From Roseburia sp. CAG:10041_57 (GTDB lineage Bacteria; Bacillota; Clostridia; Lachnospirales; Lachnospiraceae), in the NCBI GenBank assembly GCA_001916965.1, contig MNTL01000004.1:122405-166934 (forward strand): a stretch of 44,530 nt of DNA, given 5' to 3'. The notes beneath the pieces were generated by a model that saw nothing but the letters and a program-made list of their open reading frames with translations, had not been told where the DNA came from and searched no databases. Below, piece by piece: positions 1 to 7,286 of the stretch (position 1 is its first letter; every line of letters starts with the position of its first letter). The position numbers and the translations under genes are program-made.

Positions 1-97
1 TATGCAAATTGAGGCTGATATGCGTGTTTACAGGCATATCAGACGCAATTTATATAGCGAGGTAACCACATGAGCAAAAGGAAAGCTGCGAAGCAGG
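1..97 (+). repeat. Modular intergenic repeat, copy A (left end cut by window)
   Basis: This is a long copy of a repeat also found at 44326, with shorter versions at 26131 and 38126. It shares with the 44326 copy the core ATGCAAATT, a central palindrome (TGATATGC at 16-23 with GCATATCA at 34-41), an outer stem (AAATTG 6-11 with CAATTT 46-51) and the block GTAACCACAT-AGCAAAAG near 62-80. The left terminal inverted repeat would lie before base 1. The right terminal repeat is not recognisable, since similarity fades after about 97. It sits directly upstream of rfbC, in its probable leader. It carries no coding capacity and could be a MITE-like element or a structured RNA. Confidence 0.75.
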
Positions 98-128
98 ACA
101 AATTGAGAATAAAAATGGGAGAAGAATC

Positions 129-680
129 ATGGGAAAGATTACAGTTGAAACATGCGAAATAGAAGGATTAAAGATTATCACACCTACCGTTTTCGGGGAT
201 AACAGAGGTTATTTCATGGAAACCTATAATTACAACGATTTTAAGGAAGCAGGAATTGACCAGGTATTCGTACAGGACAATCAGTCAGCCTCCAAGAAAG
301 GCGTACTGCGCGGATTACATTTCCAGAAGCAGTTCCCACAGGACAAGCTGGTTCGTGTGATCAAGGGTGAAGTATATGATGTTGCTGTTGATTTGAGAGA
401 AGGCTCCAAGACTTACGGTAAGTGGTTCGGTGTGCTCCTTTCCGAAGAGAACAAGAAGCAGTTCTTTATTCCAAAGAATTTTGCACATGGTTTCCTGGTA
501 TTATCCGATTATGCTGAATTCTGCTATAAGTGCACAGATTTCTATCATCCAAATGATGAGGGAGGGCTTCTCTGGAGCGATCCTGATATCGGTGTAGAAT
601 GGCCAATCCCGGAAGGGATGGAGCTTACACTGTCCGATAAGGACACCAAGTGGGGCGGTATCAAAGAGTTCAAGAGATAG
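129..680 (+). CDS. rfbC: dTDP-4-dehydrorhamnose 3,5-epimerase
   Basis: This cytoplasmic enzyme epimerises dTDP-4-keto-6-deoxyglucose at C3 and C5 in the dTDP-L-rhamnose pathway. The 183-residue length is typical of the family. Family hallmarks are visible: RGLHFQ (with the catalytic-type His) near residue 61, VRVIKGEVYDVAVDLR near 77, and FFIPKNFAHGFLVLSD near 117. The start follows GGGAGAAG at a normal distance. It is the first complete gene of the polysaccharide operon, and wzm begins 10 bases after its stop. RfbA, RfbB and RfbD are not in the window and may lie upstream. The product implies that the polymer made here contains rhamnose. Confidence 0.95.
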   Translation: MGKITVETCEIEGLKIITPTVFGDNRGYFMETYNYNDFKEAGIDQVFVQDNQSASKKGVLRGLHFQKQFPQDKLVRVIKGEVYDVAVDLREGSKTYGKWFGVLLSEENKKQFFIPKNFAHGFLVLSDYAEFCYKCTDFYHPNDEGGLLWSDPDIGVEWPIPEGMELTLSDKDTKWGGIKEFKR

Positions 681-690
681 GTAGCATTAC

Positions 691-1698
691 ATGAAGACAA
701 GAAATTCCAAGACAAGAAATCCTAAGACGAGAAATATCATAGTGGTAACGCTGGTGGCTCTGATTATGATGGTGATTCTGGTCGTGCATCACAATCCACT
801 GGCTGATCCACATGAGGAAAATGTAAAAAAAATCATAGCCTGTGTTGTTATCGTGGCAGCAATGCTGGTATTTTATCGTTTCTATGACAGATTAGTAACA
901 TTGCCGGTAGAACTGTGGCAGTCCAGGAAGCTGATCTGGAAGCTGGCTAAGAACGACTTTAAGACCAGATACGCAGGTTCTTATTTTGGACGCATCTGGG
1001 CATTTGTACAGCCTGTTGTTACGGTGCTTCTGTACTGGTTCGTATTTGACTACATCATGTCCAGCAAGATTGAACTGATGGCAGGCACTTTGCAGGTGCC
1101 CTATGTAATCTGGCTGACTGCAGGACTTGTGCCCTGGTTCTATTTCACAGAAGCGATTAATAACGGAACAACAGCGTTATTGGAATATGCCTATCTGGTG
1201 AAAAAGGTAGTATTTAAGATCAGTATCATTCCTATCATTAAGATCATTGGCGCAACATTTACGCACTGCTTCTTTGTATGTTTCATGCTGGTCGTGTATT
1301 TTGCGATGGGATACAGCCCTAGCATCTATCTGATTCAGATTATATATTACAGCTTCAGTCTGTTTATGTTCGTATTGGCAGTCAGTTATTCTACCTGTGC
1401 GATTGTCATATTCTTCAGGGATCTGACACAGCTTATCAATATTGGATTACAGGTTGGCATGTGGGCAACCCCGATTCTGTGGCAGATTGAATCTGTGCCG
1501 GAAATTGTACAGCGGATATTGAAGATCAATCCTCTTTTCTATATTGTGAATGGGTACAGAAGTGCTATGTTTGAACATCAGTGGTTCTGGGAAGATTTCT
1601 ATTCTACGATGTATTTCTGGATTGTGACAGCCGTATTCTTTGGTATCGGTGCGCTGATATTCAGACGCCTGAAAGTACATTTCGCAGATGTATTATAG
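691..1698 (+). CDS. wzm: ABC-2 type polysaccharide exporter, membrane subunit
   Basis: This 335-residue integral membrane protein should pair with the ATPase encoded just downstream to export a lipid-linked polysaccharide. About two hydrophobic segments occupy residues 15-65. The ABC-2 region from about residue 80 contains the family-like LAKNDFKTRYAGSYFG-type cytoplasmic motif, followed by several membrane helices. It lies 10 bases after rfbC and 33 bases before wzt. An oddity is three tandem 15-base repeats (694-738) that encode KTRNS, KTRNP and KTRNI right after the start Met. The ribosome binding site (AGGTAG) is weak. Substrate assignment to a rhamnose-containing glycan is inferred from the neighbours. 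Confidence 0.9.
   Translation: MKTRNSKTRNPKTRNIIVVTLVALIMMVILVVHHNPLADPHEENVKKIIACVVIVAAMLVFYRFYDRLVTLPVELWQSRKLIWKLAKNDFKTRYAGSYFGRIWAFVQPVVTVLLYWFVFDYIMSSKIELMAGTLQVPYVIWLTAGLVPWFYFTEAINNGTTALLEYAYLVKKVVFKISIIPIIKIIGATFTHCFFVCFMLVVYFAMGYSPSIYLIQIIYYSFSLFMFVLAVSYSTCAIVIFFRDLTQLINIGLQVGMWATPILWQIESVPEIVQRILKINPLFYIVNGYRSAMFEHQWFWEDFYSTMYFWIVTAVFFGIGALIFRRLKVHFADVL
694..738 (+). repeat. Three tandem 15-bp repeats at the 5' end of wzm
   Basis: Units start at 694, 709 and 724 and each reads AAGAC(A/G)AGAAAT plus three variable bases. They encode Lys-Thr-Arg-Asn-X three times. The array is in frame, so changes in unit number would lengthen or shorten the basic N-terminal tail of the exporter without a frameshift. 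Confidence 0.85.
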
Positions 1699-1731
1699 TC
1701 ACCTATTACCATTAATTTAGTGAGGGATAGA

Positions 1732-3024
1732 ATGGAACAGAAACAGGAAGAAATTGCAATAGCAGTTGACCATATCAGTAAAGTATATAAGCTCTATGAC
1801 AAGCCAATGGACCGAATGGTAGAGGCGCTTGGTTTGACGAAAAAGAAGAAATATCGGGAACATTTTGCTCTTTCCGATGTTTCTTTTCAGGTAAAAAAAG
1901 GAGAATGTGTGGGAATTATCGGCACGAATGGTTCCGGCAAATCCACGATTCTAAAGATTATAACAGGTGTATTGAATCCGACAGGCGGTACGCTTACAGT
2001 AAACGGCAGAATCCAGGCATTACTGGAGCTTGGAGCCGGATTTAACATGGAATATACAGGTATTGAAAATATCTACCTCAATGGCACCATGAACGGTTTC
2101 ACAGAACAGGAGATAGAGAGCCGCATGCAGGATATTCTGGATTTTGCAGATATCGGCGATTACGTGAAACAGCCGGTGAAGACCTATTCCAGCGGTATGT
2201 TCGTGCGTCTGGCTTTCTCCGTAGCGATTAATATTGATCCGGAGATCCTGATTGTTGACGAGGCATTGTCCGTAGGAGATGTATTCTTCCAGGCAAAATG
2301 CTATCATAAATTTGAAGAGTTCAAGAAGATGGGCAAGACCATCATCTTCGTAAGTCATGATTTGAGCAGTGTATCCAAGTATTGCGACAGAGTAGTGCTT
2401 CTCAATCAGGGCGTTAAGCTGGGAGAAGGCTCTCCCAAAGAAATGATAGATGATTACAAGCGTGTACTGGTAGGACAGTATGAATTGCCGGAGTCCAAGT
2501 CAGAGAGCAGCCTGCTCAATGATGAACAGATTCAGGTTGCTGTGCAGAAAAAGGCTGCCAAACAGGACACCTCCAAGTTATTGGAATATGGTACAAAGGA
2601 AGCAGTCATTGAACAGTTCTACATGACAGATGACCGTGGTACAGAGTCCAAATCCATTATCAAGGGTTCGGAGTTTACGATTCATATGAAAGTGCGCTTC
2701 ATGGCAGATCTGCCCGCACCAATCTTTGCTTTTTCCATCAAGACAGTAAAAGGCACAGAAATCACCGGCACCAACACCATGTTTGAAAAAACCTTTCTGG
2801 AATCCGTAAAAGCAGGCGCAGTAAAAGACATCACCTTTACCCAGAAAATGTCCCTGCAAGGCGGAGAATACCTGCTGTCCTTCGGTGTCACAGGCTACGA
2901 CGGCAACGATTTCCAGGTATACCACAGACTCTACGATGCCCTTGACCTGACCGTTATCTCCGACAAGAACACAGTCGGATTCTACGACATGGATTCCAAA
3001 GTCATCGTAAAGGATGCTGAGTAA
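1732..3024 (+). CDS. wzt: ABC transporter ATPase with C-terminal carbohydrate-binding domain
   Basis: The 430-residue ATP-binding subunit partners with Wzm. The start at 1732 is preferred over the GTG at 1720 because GAGGG lies just before it. Visible motifs are Walker A GTNGSGKST (64-72), signature YSSGM (152-156), Walker B ILIVDEA (Asp176-Glu177) and the switch His209. After the ATPase (about 1-250) comes a linker and an extra beta-rich domain (about 285-430). In the Escherichia coli O8/O9a family that domain binds the modified non-reducing end of the glycan and licenses export. Here the next gene encodes a methyltransferase-kinase, which fits that scheme. From about base 2700 the coding strand becomes C-rich and prefers C-ending codons, unlike the ATPase part. 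Confidence 0.9.
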   Translation: MEQKQEEIAIAVDHISKVYKLYDKPMDRMVEALGLTKKKKYREHFALSDVSFQVKKGECVGIIGTNGSGKSTILKIITGVLNPTGGTLTVNGRIQALLELGAGFNMEYTGIENIYLNGTMNGFTEQEIESRMQDILDFADIGDYVKQPVKTYSSGMFVRLAFSVAINIDPEILIVDEALSVGDVFFQAKCYHKFEEFKKMGKTIIFVSHDLSSVSKYCDRVVLLNQGVKLGEGSPKEMIDDYKRVLVGQYELPESKSESSLLNDEQIQVAVQKKAAKQDTSKLLEYGTKEAVIEQFYMTDDRGTESKSIIKGSEFTIHMKVRFMADLPAPIFAFSIKTVKGTEITGTNTMFEKTFLESVKAGAVKDITFTQKMSLQGGEYLLSFGVTGYDGNDFQVYHRLYDALDLTVISDKNTVGFYDMDSKVIVKDAE

Positions 3025-3093
3025 GTCCGCACAATTCGTCCCACTCACCAACCCCAACTTTTACAGGAATCATCAAATGCAAAGGAGAGTTCC

Positions 3094-5136
3094 ATGACAG
3101 AGAAAATAGGAAATGTTGTATTGGATATGACATACTATCCCGGAGAAGACCATTACTCCGATGGAGATATAGAAGATGAACTGCTTCAGGTTGCCATGGA
3201 GCATGAGGAAGAAGAATTCCCCAAAATCATCGAAGAGAGAAAGAGCTGGCCATTCTTCTACCACCTCTCACCTTTTCGGACCAATATCATAGACTGGCTG
3301 CCCTTTAAGAAGACAGATAGAGTACTGGAGATCGGTTCAGGCTGTGGCGCTATCACAGGTGCATTGGCGAAACGTGTAGGCAGTGTGACTTGTATTGACC
3401 TGTCAAAGAAGAGAAGCCTGGTCAATGCATACCGTAATAAGAAGCAGGGTAACATTACCATTATGGTAGGTAACTTTAAGGACATTGAGCCACACCTGTC
3501 CTGCGACTATGATTATGTCCTGCTGATTGGCGTATTTGAATATGGACGCGCCTATATTGGTGGAGAGACACCCTATGAGGACTTTATGAGTATCTGTAAC
3601 CGCCATAGAAAAGACAGCGGCAGACTGGTTATTGCCATTGAAAACAAATTTGGACTGAAATACTGGGCAGGCTGCAGAGAAGACCATCTGGGCACTTATT
3701 TTACAGGTATTGAGGGATATCATACAGGCGGCGTTGCCAGAACCTTTACCAGAAGAGGTCTGGAAGAGATTCTTCATAAGACAGGAATCAACGAGTATGC
3801 CTTTTATTATCCATACCCGGATTATAAATTCCCGACAACGGTTTATTCAGATGAATATATGCCAAAGAAGGGCGAACTGTCTAACAATCTTCGTAATTTT
3901 GACAGAGACAGAGTATTGCTTTTCGATGAGAAGCAGGTATTTGACCAGGTAATAGAGGAAGGGGAATTTCCTTTATTCTCCAATTCTTATCTTCTGTTGA
4001 TTGGTAAGAAACCGCAGACTGTCTATGCCAAGTTCTCTAATGACAGGGCGAAAGCCTGGGCAATCAGAACCCTGATTCACAAGAGTGCGGCGGGTACATT
4101 CCTGGTGGAGAAGCAGCCAAATGATAAGGAAGCCAATGCCCATATTGTGCATACCTATCAGGCGTATGAAGCACTGTCCAAACGATATGAGGGAACGAAG
4201 ATCCGGATGAATGAATGTAAGAGAACTCCACAGAGCATCGTTTTCCCATTCTGTCAGGGCAGGACACTGGAAGAATTGCTGGATGAGAGACTGGATGAAC
4301 AGGACGCAGAGGGCTTTCGTAAACTAATTGAAGAATATATGCACTGGCTGTCATATAATGAAGATGCCAATATCAGCAATATAGATTTTATTTTCCCGAA
4401 TATTCTGGTGGATGGAGACACTTGGCATGTCATCGACTATGAATGGACTTTTGACAGAACAGTTCCGGCAAAAGACATTGCATTCCGTGCCTTTTATAAT
4501 TATCTGCTGGGTGGAGAGGGCAGAAAAGCCTGTGAAGAACTTCTGATGCAGGATGTCCTGCATTTAACGGAAGAAGAGAAGCAGCAGGCGATTCAGGATG
4601 AGCAGGATTTCCAGCATTATGTGACAGGTGACAGAGCATCCGTCAGCGCCATGCGTGAGCTGATTGGCTTCAAGGCATATGAACTATCGGGAATGGAAGC
4701 ATATTGTGTATATGCGGCTGCAAAGTATGTGTCCCAGGTTTTCTATGACTATGGGGAAGGCTTCAGTCAGGAGAATTCCATACTGATCCATGATTGCTTT
4801 ACAGAGGAAAAGGATGTGCATTTCACAGTAGATGTGCCTAAGGGAGTAAAGCAGGTCAGAATCGATCCATGCTCCTACCGCTGTGCAGTCACAGTAAAAG
4901 ACATTGCAGCAGGAGAGCAGCATTTTGCAAAGGGCAACATGACAGTAAATGGCGTCTGGGCAAATGAGAACTGTGTCATATTTGACACAGAAGACCCGAA
5001 TCTGGTCTTTGTCTGTGAAGGTGCAGACAGACTGGATGTGACACTGGAGGTTGTAGAACTTCCTGCAAGCCTTACAGCAAGACTGATTGAGGCTGTAACA
5101 CCGAAGGAAAACGGATTGAAACGTTTCTTCCACTAG
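3094..5136 (+). CDS. Methyltransferase fused to a kinase-like domain, possible WbdD-type glycan terminator
   Basis: This is a 680-residue cytoplasmic fusion. Residues about 60-290 form a class I SAM methyltransferase, with motif VLEIGSGCG ending at residue 85. Residues about 325-480 look like an APH/choline-kinase fold: a VEK motif with Lys340, a hinge-like segment FPFCQGRTLEELL, a catalytic-loop pattern Asp431-x4-Asn436, and a metal-site candidate Asp448 in VIDYEW. The C-terminal 150 residues are beta-rich without a recognised motif. In E. coli O8/O9a, WbdD is a methyltransferase-kinase that caps the chain for Wzt recognition. The order wzm-wzt-this gene suggests an analogous role, but that is inference. 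AAAGGAG precedes the start by a good distance. Confidence 0.8.
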   Translation: MTEKIGNVVLDMTYYPGEDHYSDGDIEDELLQVAMEHEEEEFPKIIEERKSWPFFYHLSPFRTNIIDWLPFKKTDRVLEIGSGCGAITGALAKRVGSVTCIDLSKKRSLVNAYRNKKQGNITIMVGNFKDIEPHLSCDYDYVLLIGVFEYGRAYIGGETPYEDFMSICNRHRKDSGRLVIAIENKFGLKYWAGCREDHLGTYFTGIEGYHTGGVARTFTRRGLEEILHKTGINEYAFYYPYPDYKFPTTVYSDEYMPKKGELSNNLRNFDRDRVLLFDEKQVFDQVIEEGEFPLFSNSYLLLIGKKPQTVYAKFSNDRAKAWAIRTLIHKSAAGTFLVEKQPNDKEANAHIVHTYQAYEALSKRYEGTKIRMNECKRTPQSIVFPFCQGRTLEELLDERLDEQDAEGFRKLIEEYMHWLSYNEDANISNIDFIFPNILVDGDTWHVIDYEWTFDRTVPAKDIAFRAFYNYLLGGEGRKACEELLMQDVLHLTEEEKQQAIQDEQDFQHYVTGDRASVSAMRELIGFKAYELSGMEAYCVYAAAKYVSQVFYDYGEGFSQENSILIHDCFTEEKDVHFTVDVPKGVKQVRIDPCSYRCAVTVKDIAAGEQHFAKGNMTVNGVWANENCVIFDTEDPNLVFVCEGADRLDVTLEVVELPASLTARLIEAVTPKENGLKRFFH

Positions 5137-5174
5137 AATAATAGATGGGAGATTGATTTGAGAAGGAGTCTGAT

Positions 5175-7241
5175 ATGATCAACAGAATCAAGAAAGCAAT
5201 ACAGGACAAATTATATCAGGACTGCATAGAGGAATACCGCAATGCACTGCATTGTCAGACAGATCCCTATCTTATGTGGATCCGGGAGACGGAGCGTACG
5301 GATTCTAAGGAAGAAGAGTCTTATCCGTTCCTGTCGGTAGTCTATATGGAACAGTGTGGGGAAGATTTCTCGCTGGATGATCTGAAGAAAGATATTATTC
5401 TGTTCGTATCTGGTGATGGTAAGATTTCGCCCCATGCTTTTCGCGAGGTCATAGAGTATTTTGACAGTCATCAGGATATCAATGTGGTATATGGAGATGA
5501 GGATATCTGGTATTTACCGGAGGGAGAAGATGCCGAGCCGGATAATGAACTCAAGCATCGCATGGCTCCCTGGGTGAAACCCATGTGGTCGCCGGATACG
5601 CTGTTCTCTTACCTGTATTTTGGTAATGTGTTTGCTGTCAGAAGAACGGCTTTTGCAGAGCTGAAATGGCTCGGTATGGATGATTACAGACTCAATATCT
5701 ATGATTTTGTGTTGAAAGTCACAGAGCAGGGCAGGAGAGCCGGACACATAGAGAAGATTCTTTTCCATAAATTCTGGAAAGGAACAGATAGAGATACTGT
5801 GGAAGCACAGGTTATGAGTACGCTTGATTTGATCGGCGTGGGAACTGAGTATGATTTCATACGTGAGCTGGCGATGGAGAGACGGGGCTTACAGGGCAGG
5901 ATGGCCGTAAATGACAAGACAGGAATCTCATATCCTGTTTATGAAGTACAGCAATCACCCTTAGTCAGCATCATTATTCCATCCAAGGATAATGTGGAGA
6001 TATTGAAGCAGTGTATCCGTTCTGTATATGAACATACCACGTATCCTAATTATGAAATTATTGTAGTAGATAATGGCAGTTCAGCACAGGCTCGTATGGC
6101 ATTACAGAATTTCCAGGAAGAATGTGCTTTCATCTATCTGTATGAGCCAATGGATTTCAACTTCTCTGTGATGTGTAATCTCGGCGCGAAAAAAGCCGGT
6201 GGAGAATATCTGTTGCTGTTAAATGACGACATGGAAGTACTGGCAGACTGTGCGGACTGGCTGGATAGAATGGTAGGACAGGCTTCTCTTCGCCATGTAG
6301 GAGCAGTAGGGGCGAAGCTTCTGTATCCGAATTCTACGCTGATCCAGCATGCAGGTGTGACCAATACCATATCAGGACCGGGGCATAAGCTCAAGGGACT
6401 GGATGATACGCAGTCCTATTATTATGGCAGAAATAAGCTGGTCTACGATATGATCGGTGTGACAGCGGCATGCCTTCTGATACGGACTAAGGTATATAGA
6501 GCATTAGGCGGGCTCTACGAAGGACTTAGAGTAGCCTATAATGATGTAGACCTGTGTTTCAGGTTGTGTGAAAAAGGCTTATGTAACGTACAGCGTAATG
6601 ATGTTGTGCTGTATCATCATGAATCACTCAGTCGTGGTGATGATATGCAGGATGAGGGTAAATTCAAGCGTCTCATGGAGGAGAAGGATGTTCTGTACAG
6701 GAGACATCCAAGACTCTATGCCCAGGACCCGTATAATGGAACAATCCGTAATACAGGCGCACCAGAGTATGAGATACGCTGGCTGGAGGGATATGAATTT
6801 GCAGATCTTACCGGTTATCGTGATGAGGTAAAAGAAGGCAGTTCCCTGCCGAATATGAAGCGTGTTAATCAGGCAATCATGATCGTGGTAGAGGATTGTG
6901 GCAAAGAGAAATTCCTGCGTGCCGGTAATCAGGGTAAGGAATATTATCTGATCAAAGGCTGGGCTTACATACCAGGCGCGGACAATGCGAGATATAAGAT
7001 GAAGCTGCTGCTGGTAAATGAAAAGGGCAAAGTATGGGAAATGCCGATTATGAAGCGGTATCGTAAGGATGTGGCGGCAATTCTGCCGGATGAGACCAAC
7101 GTGGAAATGACTGGCTTCTGCTGTTGGATTTATGAGGGCTCTCTGCCATCAGGCACGTATGATCTGTGGCTGACGGCAAAAGATAGCTGTTCCAGACAGA
7201 GGATGTATCGAAGCGCCGAGAAGCAGCTGGTAATCGAGTAA
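5175..7241 (+). CDS. Multidomain GT2 glycosyltransferase
   Basis: The 688-residue protein likely adds sugars to the growing polysaccharide at the cytoplasmic membrane face. Residues about 55-245 resemble a degenerate GT-A domain with a YGDEDIWY motif. Residues about 258-490 form a clear GT2 domain with VSIIIPSKDN, IIVVDNGSS, LLLNDDMEV (DxD equivalent) and an acceptor-side YNDVDLCFRL motif. The last 100 residues form a beta-rich module (IKGWAYIPGADNARYK) shared with the next gene. It is a clear paralog of the 7287-9356 gene, with the same length and motif order, so the two probably arose by tandem duplication. AAGGAG lies six bases before the start. The exact donor and acceptor cannot be read from sequence. 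Confidence 0.88.
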   Translation: MINRIKKAIQDKLYQDCIEEYRNALHCQTDPYLMWIRETERTDSKEEESYPFLSVVYMEQCGEDFSLDDLKKDIILFVSGDGKISPHAFREVIEYFDSHQDINVVYGDEDIWYLPEGEDAEPDNELKHRMAPWVKPMWSPDTLFSYLYFGNVFAVRRTAFAELKWLGMDDYRLNIYDFVLKVTEQGRRAGHIEKILFHKFWKGTDRDTVEAQVMSTLDLIGVGTEYDFIRELAMERRGLQGRMAVNDKTGISYPVYEVQQSPLVSIIIPSKDNVEILKQCIRSVYEHTTYPNYEIIVVDNGSSAQARMALQNFQEECAFIYLYEPMDFNFSVMCNLGAKKAGGEYLLLLNDDMEVLADCADWLDRMVGQASLRHVGAVGAKLLYPNSTLIQHAGVTNTISGPGHKLKGLDDTQSYYYGRNKLVYDMIGVTAACLLIRTKVYRALGGLYEGLRVAYNDVDLCFRLCEKGLCNVQRNDVVLYHHESLSRGDDMQDEGKFKRLMEEKDVLYRRHPRLYAQDPYNGTIRNTGAPEYEIRWLEGYEFADLTGYRDEVKEGSSLPNMKRVNQAIMIVVEDCGKEKFLRAGNQGKEYYLIKGWAYIPGADNARYKMKLLLVNEKGKVWEMPIMKRYRKDVAAILPDETNVEMTGFCCWIYEGSLPSGTYDLWLTAKDSCSRQRMYRSAEKQLVIE

Positions 7242-7286
7242 TGAGTTGAGTCTCAGAATGGAAAACAGGACATAAGGACGGAAATC

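Noticed and set aside
694..738. CRISPR-like repeat
   Set aside because: Units are adjacent without spacers and lie in frame within a coding sequence.
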